DNA of 64,000 nucleotides, taken from Tetradesmus obliquus. Taxonomy: Eukaryota > Chlorophyta > Chlorophyceae > Sphaeropleales > Scenedesmaceae. A model generated the notes under the pieces. That model was not told where the DNA came from. It searched no databases and saw nothing but the letters and a program-made list of their open reading frames with translations. Of the stretch, positions 50,475 through 60,381 are shown piece by piece. Every line of letters starts with the position of its first letter. Position 1 is the first letter of the stretch. Made by a program: the position numbers and the translations under genes. The stretch is from positions 310,001 through 374,000 of the forward strand of contig CP126196.1 of the NCBI GenBank assembly GCA_030272155.1, given 5' to 3'.

Positions 50475-51705
50475 GCTGTTATGCACAGCCTGTACATGGG
50501 CCTGTCCATCCCCTACTATTTCGGCGACTACACAACCAAGCACGGCATGGGGCCGATCCAGACTGCCTCTGCTGTTTTCAACAACATCTTCAACTCCATC
50601 TTCCACACTGCAGCGGCAGTGGCGCTGCTGCTGACGCTGTTTCTGGACAATACTATTCCAGGCAGCGATGAGGAGCGGGGGCTGCATGTGTGGGCCACTC
50701 TGGTGGTGGATGAGCAGGGCAACAAGACTGATTGGTGGGAGGACGACCACCTGAACAGGGTGCGCTGGCTGCTGTCAAAGGTTGCTGTGCTTTGCTGTTT
50801 GCTTTGCTGTTGCGCGAGTAGTAGGAGGGATGTAGGGTTCAAAGTGTCGTGTTTTGCTGCATGTGTGCGCCACACTGGTGGTGGATGAGCAGGGCAACAA
50901 AACTGATTGGTGGGAGGACGACCACCTGAACAGGGTGCGCTGGCTGCTGTCAAAGGTTGCTGTGCTTTGCTGTTTGCTTTGCTGTTGCCCGAGTAGTAGG
51001 AGGAATGTAGGGTTCAGAGCATCGTGTTTTGCTGCACGTGTGCGCCACTCTGGTGGTGGATGAGGCGGGCAACAAGACTGATTGGTGGGAGGATGACCAC
51101 CTGAACAGGGTGCGTGGCTGCTGAGCTTGACGTCATTGCTGTTTCAGTTTAGAGGGGTTGGTAACGTTGCTCTGTTTACCGTTGCTTTTTTGGGCTCTGC
51201 CGTCAGAGCAGCAGCAGGGGTCGTCAGAGCAGGACTCAGAAAACAAGTCTTACTTTTGCCTTTTGCTGTTGCTGCTGCTGCTGCTGCTGCCGCTGCCCCC
51301 TGGCAGGTGTACGGCCTGCCCTTCAACGGCACGCGCCGCTTCCAGCGCGCCATTGGCTCCCCGCTGCGCGCCTGGGCGGCCACAAACATCGGCAGGCCCT
51401 GCGGCCGCGCATTGGCACCGCTGCGGCGCGCCTGCTGGGGCTGCTGCCGTGGCCGCAAGCAGCACTCCGACCCGATCGCTACGCTCGGTCTGCCACCTGC
51501 TGGTTTACCTGCTGCTGCGCGGCCTGATCATGATCATGAAGTTCAGTATGGCGGGAAGCTGCCGGCAGTGTCTGCTGCAAAGCTTGAGGGGCTGGGTGGT
51601 GATCAGCAGCAGCAGCAGCAGCAGGGTGGCGCAGGGTCAAGTGCTGGGTCAGGGGAGCACATCACGGTGCGCATGGAGCTGTCCAACCACGGCAGCAAGG
51701 CGTAG
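45422..51705 (+). CDS. SLC23/NAT family nucleobase-ascorbate transporter
   Basis: Polytopic plasma-membrane permease of the nucleobase-cation symporter-2 family; the substrate (ascorbate, uric acid/xanthine or uracil) cannot be decided. Exons 45422-45550, 45807-45882, 46285-46360, 46643-46751, 46954-47088, 47311-47447, 47938-48170, 48653-48825, 49052-49138, 49512-49596, 49870-49936, 50489-50759, 51307-51705 join in frame to 658 residues. Seen: N-terminal MRYTILDNPPWWEAIALGFQ, TM1 (LTLLGSTVLIPF), PIVQGGSFAYI, the ADxxxxxGDYFAA-like region (LPAMVESLGDYFAAADIAGA), and the NAT signature ENIGAMQITRVGSR (E356 onward), then further helices and a hydrophilic Gln/Gly-rich tail. The animal ascorbate carriers (SVCT) share CRTD...PWIRFPYPGQWG-type sequence here, so an SVCT-like role is possible. 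Confidence 0.9.
46220..46950 (+). repeat. (CTG)n tracts before two transporter acceptors
   Basis: CTG runs at about 46222-46262 (then CCG variants, acceptor at 46284) and 46901-46948 (acceptor at 46953) each lead directly into a 3' splice site. Confidence 0.85.
47735..48600 (+). repeat. Edge copies around transporter exons 7 and 8
   Basis: 5'-edge copies of exon 7 (LRLFELFPVLLGILLSWFVAW) lie at about 47743-47808 and 47851-47913. A 3'-edge copy (ISWASTLTMLAG) lies at 48263-48295. 5'-edge copies of exon 8 (GALPAMVESLGDYFAAAD) lie at about 48432-48484 and 48539-48592. Each copy is set off by its own CTG run. Confidence 0.85.
49926..50146 (+). repeat. 37-base minisatellite carrying a 5' splice site, six units
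   Basis: Six head-to-tail 37-base units start at the end of exon 11 (TTCAG|gtgggg at 49936). Each contains the exon end, the donor and a cagcagcagcag stretch. Five units keep GT and one (at about 50047) reads GC. They are the most uniform copies in the window, so probably the youngest. Confidence 0.92.
50275..51115 (+). repeat. Edge copies around transporter exon 12
   Basis: 5'-edge copies (SLYMGLSIPYCF and RYMGTSVAY) lie at about 50300-50345 and 50390-50420, before exon 12 (50489). 3'-edge copies (ATLVVDEQGNKTDWWEDDHL) with donor lie at about 50862-50940 and 51035-51112, each followed by the same pseudo-intron sequence. Confidence 0.85.
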
Positions 51706-52146
51706 CGTGTGGCACAATCATGTGTCTTTTGTTATGTGCACCAAACGCACGGCAGCAAGGCGTAGCGCGTGGCGGCATGGGCTGTGTCGTGCATCTTGTG
51801 GCTTGTTATGTACACTAACATAACAAAGGGCATGTGATGTACATGGCTGTGAAGGGGTGATGTGGCTGGCTGTGCGAGGAAGCCTGCAGATCAGCATGCT
51901 GAGGGAGCAGCCAGCCAGGCACGCAGCTCTGCTTACCCAAGGTAGTGAACAATGAGGATGATGTCTGTTGAGTTTCGGCAGCAACTTGTTGGTGAGGGGT
52001 GCAGCAGCATGGTGCCAGGCTGCGAGGCTTGCTGGTGCCTGACCAGTGTGCATGCCACAAGCAGTAGGGTGTGCGCGGCGCACTATTCAATCATATCACA
52101 TGCTATGGTGTGCAGGTGCTGCCGGCTGAGCCAGTGATGGGCCGTG

Positions 52147-52190
52147 CTGTGCAGCAAGGGCTGGGGCAGCAAGGGCTGGGGCAGCAAGGG
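52147..52190 (+). repeat. Three-copy 15-base tandem repeat
   Basis: Head-to-tail gcagcaagggctggg units in non-coding DNA downstream of the transporter gene. Confidence 0.8.
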
Positions 52191-54130
52191 CCATGATTGA
52201 GTGCAGCGCTGTCTGATGCAGCGCTAGCTAGCTGGAGGTGGTGTGGCGCAGCGTGCCGGTCGGAGTTTTGCTGCTGCCTGGTCCAATCTGAGCCACACGG
52301 TGAGGTCCATTCTGAGCCATATGCATATTGCGCAGTGTCAACAGGTGTTTGGGGTGGAGGCAGTGTTGTAGGTGGGAAGATGGTGATGCGTCGAGCCCGA
52401 GTGTGCGCATGTACGCATGTGGCAGCCCAGAACATTGCGCCTGCACATGACGAGCCAGTTGCTCAGAATGCTGTGGTTTGGACGGTTTTGGAGCCGTATG
52501 GTCTGGATGGTTTTGGCAAGTGCTCGTGTATGGTTTGGGATGTGTTTACATGTGACTGCTGTTGTGCAAAGCACTGGAGGCGTGTGGGGATCAGGGCTGT
52601 GTGCAGTATGCACTGGTTGGCTGCAAAGCTGTGCCTGGGATCTTTGGACAAGCCAAACTTTCAGTGCTGTACCATATCATTTGCTTGCATGACTGTGCAC
52701 TGTATGTGTAAGTGTGCTGTACCACGCTTGTTTGCTGGGGCGATGTGGCAGCTGCAGCAGCATGTGCAATGCCTGTGGGGCTCACGTTTTGAAGCTTACA
52801 GCGTGGCATGCCGACGGAAGCAGATGTGTTTATTTTGTGTCAGACTGCGCCCCTGAGCGCTCCTTTGATGGATGCCGTTCTTGGTGTCACGGAACGCAGT
52901 AATTCAGGCGTTTGTCGGGCTGCAAACGGCAGCTGGTTTTTTTGCCTGCTTACTGGCTGTGTCTGGTGAGTTGGCTGTGGTTTTGGACAGTGGTCTGTTG
53001 GACTGATTGATTGCGCCTGTGCGTATTGCTCTTGCTGCTACCCACCATGTTCCAGTGTCAGGGTGCTGCTGCGATCGTCACGGTGTGTTATCATCAGGGT
53101 CTTTCCGCTGCATGCTCATCACCTGTACAACACCCATCGTCAGCCACATGAACTGCTCTTATGCCAGAAGCATGACTCGGTCCTGTGCAGTGCAGCAACG
53201 GAGTAGCGTAATAACGGTTGGCGTGATGTACTAAACACGAGACACAGACGAAGAAGGGTCCTGCGCATGTTGATTGTTTGGATGACATGCAGCGCATGCT
53301 CCGAGGGCCTCTTGTGTGCTGATGCTAGTGCGAGGCTTACATTGCTGTTGTGCGCCGCCGTCACAGGAATGTTATGTTTTGTCTGGGCTCACGTGCTTGC
53401 TTATTAACTAATCTTGCCCCGTGCAAGCAGTAGGCGGCAGGTGCTGCAGCTGTGCCTGCTGCCTGGCAGATGAGCCTCTGCTGTGGCTGTCAACAGGGAG
53501 TTTGCAGTTTGCATGAAAGCAGCTGTTATCACCCTTGCCCAGCACAGCAGGTTGGTATACACCATCCGACCATATATGGTCTGCTGTTTGCTTGACTGTG
53601 TACACTGCGTGGCTTCACCTGAGGATGCCTCGAGTTGAACTGCAAATATCAGCGTTGTGGATGTGCTGCTGTTGGTCGTTCCGTTGTTTGCTGTGCTGTT
53701 TGTTGACTAGTTGTTGGTGTCTGCATATGCATATGCTTGCATATGCTTGCTTTGGCTTGACTGCAGTACTGCTGTAGCACATCACAGGCCACAACTGCAT
53801 TTCCTGGCCCTGGTTATGCGCCAGGTTGCAGTTCATCATCATCATCATATCACCAGTCACTGTTGCGTTGCCGTCATGCATACCTTACATGTGGGCAGCC
53901 TGTTTCGAATCAACACCAAATTCGGTTACTGAATGGAGTGTGTCCCATGTTTCTGGATGGAGGGGTTTTGCTGGTGTGTACAGCACGTATACATATATAT
54001 ATTCAAAATGACAGTTTGCAGCTGGTGCAGGTCAGCACCTGCAGGAATACACCTGAGGAATTGCAGGTCACGTGTAACATTGCGCACACTGCAATCATTC
54101 TTACAACAGTGTGGCTGTAAAAATTCCTTT

Positions 54131-54580
54131 TTGCAAGTTGAGACATTAGCCTCTTAGGGGAAGGCTCGTCAGCACGGGCCGGGAAAAACGCGGTTAAAAA
54201 TTGGGGCACTTGCAGGGCCTTGGACATAATACATTAGCAAATAAAAAACAATAGAAACGCAATGTACTTGTCGGATTCGGTGGTCAAGGGCGTGCAGGCA
54301 TGCACGCCTCCAGGCCAAGGACACTTGCGCCCACGAATGAGGCACCAGTCGAGTCTTGGAGCAGTCGTAATGCTCATCAAATTGTTCGCAAAACGCAATG
54401 TACATGCCTGATGCGGTATCGAGGGCGTCTGGCATGCACGCAGCATAGCCAACGGCTTTCGCGCCCACGATTGCAGTTGGCAGGTGCAGCTGCCCGCATT
54501 CAGCATTGCACACAACAAAACAAAACACAACACAGCTCAACTCAACTTGCCTTCCACTAGTTGCAAGTTGAGACATTAGC
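54131..54580. repeat. 20-base direct repeats enclosing a diverged internal duplication
   Basis: The same 20 bases occur at 54131-54150 and 54561-54580. Between them two related 90-base blocks (about 54256-54346 and 54393-54482) share aacgcaatgtac, a gcatgcacgc core and gcgcccacga. On the minus strand both translate to a similar (I/F)VGA...ACMP peptide, one of them open for longer. The origin is unknown. Confidence 0.6.
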
Positions 54581-57189
54581 AGTGGGGTAGGGTACAAAGG
54601 TAGTGACCCCCAGCTGAGCTAAAACGTCATACAACACAAAGTAACAGACATGCTGGCACAGCAACCTGCTGCTTGTGGGAGGTACAGCAAGGCACAGCTG
54701 CTGGACCTGCTGCCTTGGTTTGCTTGCATGTCAGCTGTCCTGCAGGCACCTCACCTGCTTGCAGCGCCCGCTCCCAACTGCTAGTTTTTTTCAGCTCCAG
54801 AATTGAGCGTGATCACACAAGATGAATGTCTGCAGGAGAGTGTGTGGACTGGCAGCACTCAACCAACTGTGCTCAACCACCCTAGCTGCACACGCGCAGC
54901 AGCTGCCTCTAATGCTCAAACGTTGATCTGTGATAAGCAACAAGATTAGCAGTTGCAGCGCAGCGCGCAGCGTACAGGGCCAGACAGCACACTATGGCAA
55001 AAAGCATCCACAGGATGTCCTCAAATCGTCCACATGCACCCCATCCTTCATCCACAGGACCATGCTGTGGATGGCTGTCAGTGGCTGCTCACAGGATCTG
55101 TAAATCCTACGCATGATGCATCACTGATGTGCATGCTGTGATTCTACAACAATAGCACACCAGTGCAGCGGCACCAGTACCCTGCACATGGCCGCCTGTT
55201 CCAACTTGGCAGCTGAGCCGCCCCGCACCCGCCTGCCAGACCCTGAGGGCAAATGCACGATCAAAACAGGTGTGAAACCCCTTCAATACAAATTTCTTCA
55301 GCAGGGTTTGTTACTGTTCCTTTGCAGTCGAGTTGTAGAGAATCCTTCAGGACTGGCTCAGCACTTGGTGTGCCATTGGCAGCGCTTGCTGCTAGCACAA
55401 CTGGCAGCTTTAAAGTTATACATTCATATTACAGGGTTGATGAGCATTAGTAGTAATAGCTCCGGTCACTCGTTCAAATATCGTGGTTAGAAACTGACAG
55501 CCCACCCCGGAGGACCCCATGGCTGATGTAAGTTCTGTAGACAGCTCCTTTGGGATACAACGGTCTGCGTGTATCTGTGATTGCAGCACTGCTACGCTCG
55601 CTTGCACCGGATCATGGGGTACTGCAGCGCACCTGCAGGGCTGCATCTCACGAGGCGTTGAAATACCACATGTCGAAGCAAAATCGAATATCACACCGTT
55701 TTTGCGTAAAACAGATGGCGCAAGGAAAGGACCAGCCCGGGATCAGCGAGATCAGCAGTGCTGCTGCGAAAGCAAGGATGGCTGATGTGGCTGAGTATGA
55801 GCAGATCACCGTCTTACACTTCATTGATCGATGTTATTGCCACGCACGCTGTGATGCTAGCAACTCTACTGGCCGGTGCCGGTCTGATCAACCACCAGCT
55901 GATGCAGACAGCAGCTGCACAGCAGCAGCTGGCATAAACAGCAACAGAGGATGCTCAGGCACACATGTGCAGAGGCCCATAGCCGGGACGCTGGTGTGAC
56001 AGCTCACTAAGCCTAAAGCAGCAGGCGGCAGGTGAGCAAGCTGTTAAGGGGACAGGCAGGCTGGAGCAGTAGCTGACTTCAACTCTCCTCATGCACACAC
56101 TCACATCTTGATCATGCTGGCTAGTCAGCGCAGTATATGCAGTGCACCCAAGTGCAGCAACGGGGCTCAGCTTTTACGGGTTAGTCACGGCAGCGCAAGT
56201 ACAGATCGGCAGCACTGCTTCTCAAGACGTGCTATGTCGTTGTGCTGTGCAGCATACTGCCGGTGCAGCCAGCCGCCTGCATTTGTTCAACATGTATTTC
56301 TGTACTTGCACCTCTGCACTTGCAGACTCAGGACGGTGGACGTCTGCAGAACCCCAGCGCACCTGTGCTCACTGCGCCTTGATTCCTGCAGTGTCACTGG
56401 CACCCTAAAAGCAACTGCCATGATGCTACGCCATGTTGCGATGCTGCGCCAACACAATCGAGCAATATCAGCACACATCTGCAACAGCGTGATGCCAGGT
56501 GACAGAGTTGGGGCTTACAGCCACATGGCCGGCGACATCCACGTAATCCTAGCAACAATGCACAGCAGCGGCAGCGGGTGGCAGTGGCTGCAGGATCGTG
56601 TGTTGACATTGCTGCAGAGCAGCAAGGTGGTCTTGTGCAGCAGATGCCCTTGCATGATTGCTTGAGTTGCAGCGCCAGTTTCACTGCTAGCATGCATGCA
56701 GCAGCAGTGTTACAGGTTGCACAAGGCTCACGACATGTGATGTCGCCAGTGCGTGGGAGAGTATTCTGGCAAACAGCCAAATGGCGGCATGATTGTGCGC
56801 AACAGTCTGGTGCATCTGTCACAACAGGTGTGTTCCAGGTGGAGCATGCCTGGCACCATCCATGGTAGCAAACCCAAGGCAGATGGCATGCATGCTATGC
56901 GATCACAGCACCTCCGCAATAGCAGTTGCCAGACTTGAGGCACATGTTGCCTGCGGTCATGTTACTGCGAGTGCCTTTCAAGACTCACAGCAGAAGCAGC
57001 AGCAGCAGGCAACCGAGCCATAAGAGGTCTGAACCACACCATGCATATGTATCTTGGGCACACACAACTCCACGGTAGCCATGCAAATAAGTGTTTGGTT
57101 TGACAATAACGTTGGTTGCCTGTGCTGCTGCCGCTGCTGCATATGTTGTGCACACTCCTGCTCCTGCTGCTGCTGCTGCTATGGTCCTG

Positions 57190-57224
<35 letters not shown>

Positions 57225-57232
<8 letters not shown>

Positions 57233-57322
57233 GCCAGATCATCCCCTCAGGCATGCCGGGCATCGAGGCGGTACTGACAACTGGCAGTTGTCTGAGTTTG
57301 CACCCCTGCCTCACACTCCTGC

Positions 57323-57360
<38 letters not shown>

Positions 57361-57362
57361 AG
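57225..57362 (+). repeat. 5'-edge copy of a protease exon and CTG tracts
   Basis: CTG runs at about 57190-57229 and 57325-57360. Between them a copy of the LDGQIIPSGMPGIEA segment (about 57226-57272) precedes the real exon starting at 57363. Confidence 0.75.
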
Positions 57363-57825
57363 TGCTTGATGGCCAGATCATCCCTTCAGGCATGCCGCGC
57401 ATTGAGGCGCTGCGCAACAGTGCAGGTGCAGCCACAGTGGTAGACATGGCAGGCCTGCCTGTTGAGCAGCAGGTGGTGGTGGGTGTCGTGGACAGCGGCA
57501 TTGAATCCACACACCCCGGCTTGAACTATGTGGGAGGGCAGACATTCACGGAGGCATCTACATCGCACCCGGGCGACTCTGCTGACCCCGGGATCGATCA
57601 CTACGGGCACGGCACACACGTGGCAGGTAGAGAAGGGTGATGGTCTGTCCGTCTGCTATGCATATGAGGATAGGCTGCCACAGCTGTACATCTGCACATG
57701 GTGTTCTGCAGAGTGAGCTGTCGCGCCAGGATGGTCATTCGAAGGGTATGCAACTGCAGGTGGTGTTGTGCTGCTGGTAACTAGGGAGTGCAAAGGACCT
57801 ACAGTGGTACTGTTGCTGACAATTT

Positions 57826-57864
<39 letters not shown>

Positions 57865-58724
57865 AGGCATTGTTGGTGCCAATAACAACGGGTGAGCATG
57901 CCTGCTGCCTTCTGCTGTTCTTGAGTGCTGTTGCCGTTGGACTTGAAAGGAAGTGGCAGCGTTTGCATGTGGGTCTGTGCTTGACATCTTGCAGCATCCC
58001 ATGCCTCCATAACTTGCTGTCAGCGCATGTACACTGCCGGTTGTCGCATGCGTCCACATTGCCATGATGTAAGTAACACGCACACAGCTTGACACACACT
58101 GACCTTGTGATGCGCCTCTTCCTCTTCCTCGCAGCTTCGGCACCATCGGAGTGGCTCCGGGCACGCCTCCCTGAAAGTGCTCAATGGAAACGGAAAGGGC
58201 TCCCTGAGCCAAGTGCTGGAGGCAGTGCAGTGGGCGGCAACCGAGGGTATAAAGCTCGGCATCCGGGTGCTAAACCTCAGCCTGGCGGCAGCCCTGGACC
58301 CTAACTTGCCGGACTATGAGGAGACACGCGCGTATATCTGCGACGTGCTGAAGACGGCGAGTGACGCGGGCATTGCGGTCGTCATCGCGGCGGGGAATTA
58401 CGCGCAGGATCTGCATTACTATCTGCCTGCAAACTGCCCGGGTGTGGCCTCAGTGACAGGTGTGTGGCTCGGTAACGCAGCAACGGCAGCAGCAATGTGT
58501 GCAGCGCCGCGAAATGGTTCAGGGCGGTGGCTGTTAGCCGCACGCATGCTGTTATGCTCGCTGCATGTGAAGCGCATATCACGGTAGCAATCGTTGCAGC
58601 TGGTTGATTGCTGCAGTGAGCCCGGCAGCTGCACTGTTACCTCCATGTTGCATGCTTTGACTGGCCTCCTTATTGATCCCTCCTCCTCTGAATCACACCT
58701 CCTGCTGTTGGCGCCGTCGCCGTC

Positions 58725-58758
<34 letters not shown>

Positions 58759-59758
58759 GCAGCTGTCCATGACGATGGCAGCGAGCCTGCAAGCTACACA
58801 AACTTCCATATCACGGCTGCTGCTGCTGGTGGCTGCAGCTGTTGATGACGATGGCAGTGAGCCTGCCAGCTACACCAACTTCCATTTCACTGCTGCTGCT
58901 GCTGCTGCTGCTGCTGCAGCCGTGGATGACGATGGCAGCGAGCCTGCCAGCTACAAAAACTTCCTGCCCGCAGACCAGTCCCAGGACAGCGAGCACTACG
59001 TGCTGGCTGCACCAGGTGGGAGGGCTTGTGAATAATATTGTTTTTTAAGATATTTTTTTTGTTATGATTTTTTTAATGAATTATTTCTTTTTCACCTGGC
59101 TACAGCTACACAGAAGCACAGTTCAGCAAGCTATCTTGTTGATTTGTTTCAAGGAGACTGCATGTGCTACTAGTACGTGCTGGCTGCTCCAGGTGGGGGC
59201 CCTGCACCTGCTGCCTGCAGCAACGACACCTGCTATGTTGTTGTATGTGTGTTGCGCAGCACGATTCGGTCGGGAGCAGACCTGCGGCGTCTTTATGTAG
59301 GCGCGTGCAAGCGCTGAACATGACCAGCTGCACACAGCATATGGATATGTCTGATCATCCGACGGTGCAGAAGGAGTTTGAGAAGCAAAAAACATTAGGC
59401 ACGCTCTTACAGCCCACGCACCTGCTGCCTCTGCTGCTGCTCCTGCTGCTGATTCTGCAGGCACGGGCATCATGAGCACCATCTCCCGCGAGAAGGACGT
59501 CACCGGCTACAGGGAGCTGTCAGGCACGAGCATGGCGGTGAGTGGAGCTCTGCTGCACGACTCAGCTGCACCACGATTGTCGATACATGATCGTCGACTG
59601 CATACGGGCAGCATGCGAGTCCCCATGTTGATATTGCGAAGGCAACCACGCGGGTGGTTGAGTGGCAGGTGACTGCCAAACCATGTCCTTCAGCCTCGCC
59701 TTGAAATAAGATGTGTCGTGGCCGCGCCGCTGGTGGGCTCAATCGCCTCTTGTGTTTC

Positions 59759-59798
<40 letters not shown>

Positions 59799-60381
59799 AG
59801 TCACCGCATGTCGCTGCGCTGGCTGCCAGCTGCCTGGCCAGTGGCAAGTGCGATGCAGGCTCCGGCTACGACAAGCTGCGGCTGCTGCAGGTGGGGAGGC
59901 CCGGCTGGCTAATTATAACGTTATAACGCTGCAGCCGCAGCCCGTGCTGCAGCAGTGCTGCTGCGGACTCATGCCTGGGTAGCCTGAGGTTGCCTGGGCT
60001 GGCTTGCTACTGCCGCCGCCGATTGAGCGCAGGACGCTTGCCCAGATGTTGCCTGCATGCACGATCCAAGGTTTGACTGACCTGAAGCAGGTGTCTGGTG
60101 TTCTGCAAGCTGTGTCTACATATTCTTCCAACTGAAAGGTCGCGCCACAAGCATAAAGCGGTTTCAGTGTCCACTCATTCATGCGCAACTGAGCTACACC
60201 AGCTAGGCCTCTCTGCCCTGTTCTCTGCGGACCACTCCTGACATATGTGTTTGCTGCTGCAAACCTGAAGGAGGCGGCTGTGGCCAAGCTGCAAGCCAAT
60301 CCTGGCTACGGCTTTTCAGGAGACGCCACCAACACGATGAACAACAAATACTACGGCTATCTAATCTGGGACGGGTTCTAA
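57363..60381 (+). CDS. Subtilisin-family (S8) serine protease, 5' end missing
   Basis: Serine endopeptidase with the full catalytic set: Asp in VVVGVVDSGI, His in HGTHVAG, oxyanion Asn in VVIAAGN, Ser in GTSMASPHVAALAA. Exons: 57363-57626, 57867-57891, about 58135-58459, 58920-59015, 59461-59537, 59801-59890, 60271-60381; the end is YYGYLIWDGF-stop. Upstream exons (signal peptide, inhibitor domain) were not identified. Anomaly: in the third exon the conserved FGTIGVAPG and the following LKVLNGNGKG lie in different frames (shift near 58163-58171). An acceptor eight bases before 58151 (CGGAG|TGG) would restore frame but drop the conserved FGTIGVAPG. Either a sequencing/assembly error, unusual splicing or an inactivating change could explain it. 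Related in order of motifs to bacterial and algal subtilases. Confidence 0.8.
58762..59200 (+). repeat. Edge copies around the fourth identified protease exon
   Basis: 5'-edge copies (DDDGSEPASYTNFHF type) lie at about 58767-58806 and 58838-58889, each followed by a CTG run, before the exon at 58920. A short 3'-edge copy (YVLAAPG) follows at about 59175-59197. Confidence 0.8.

Larger units (their letters stand above)
51706..57224. other. Long region without a supported gene
   Basis: The 3' part of the transporter stop region (HGSKA-stop) is copied at about 51747-51765. A 15-base repeat (gcagcaagggctggg) occurs three times at about 52147-52190. A 20-base direct repeat pair (54131-54150 and 54561-54580) encloses an imperfect 90-base duplication. 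Possible coding pieces at about 55188-55269 and 55713-55810 (MAQGKDQPGISEISSAA) could be 5' exons of the protease downstream, but I could not link them. Confidence 0.35.

Noticed and set aside
54131-54580. Direct-repeat pair considered as a solo LTR or terminal-repeat retroelement
   Set aside because: Repeats are only 20 bases, without primer-binding or polypurine motifs, target duplication or any element protein.
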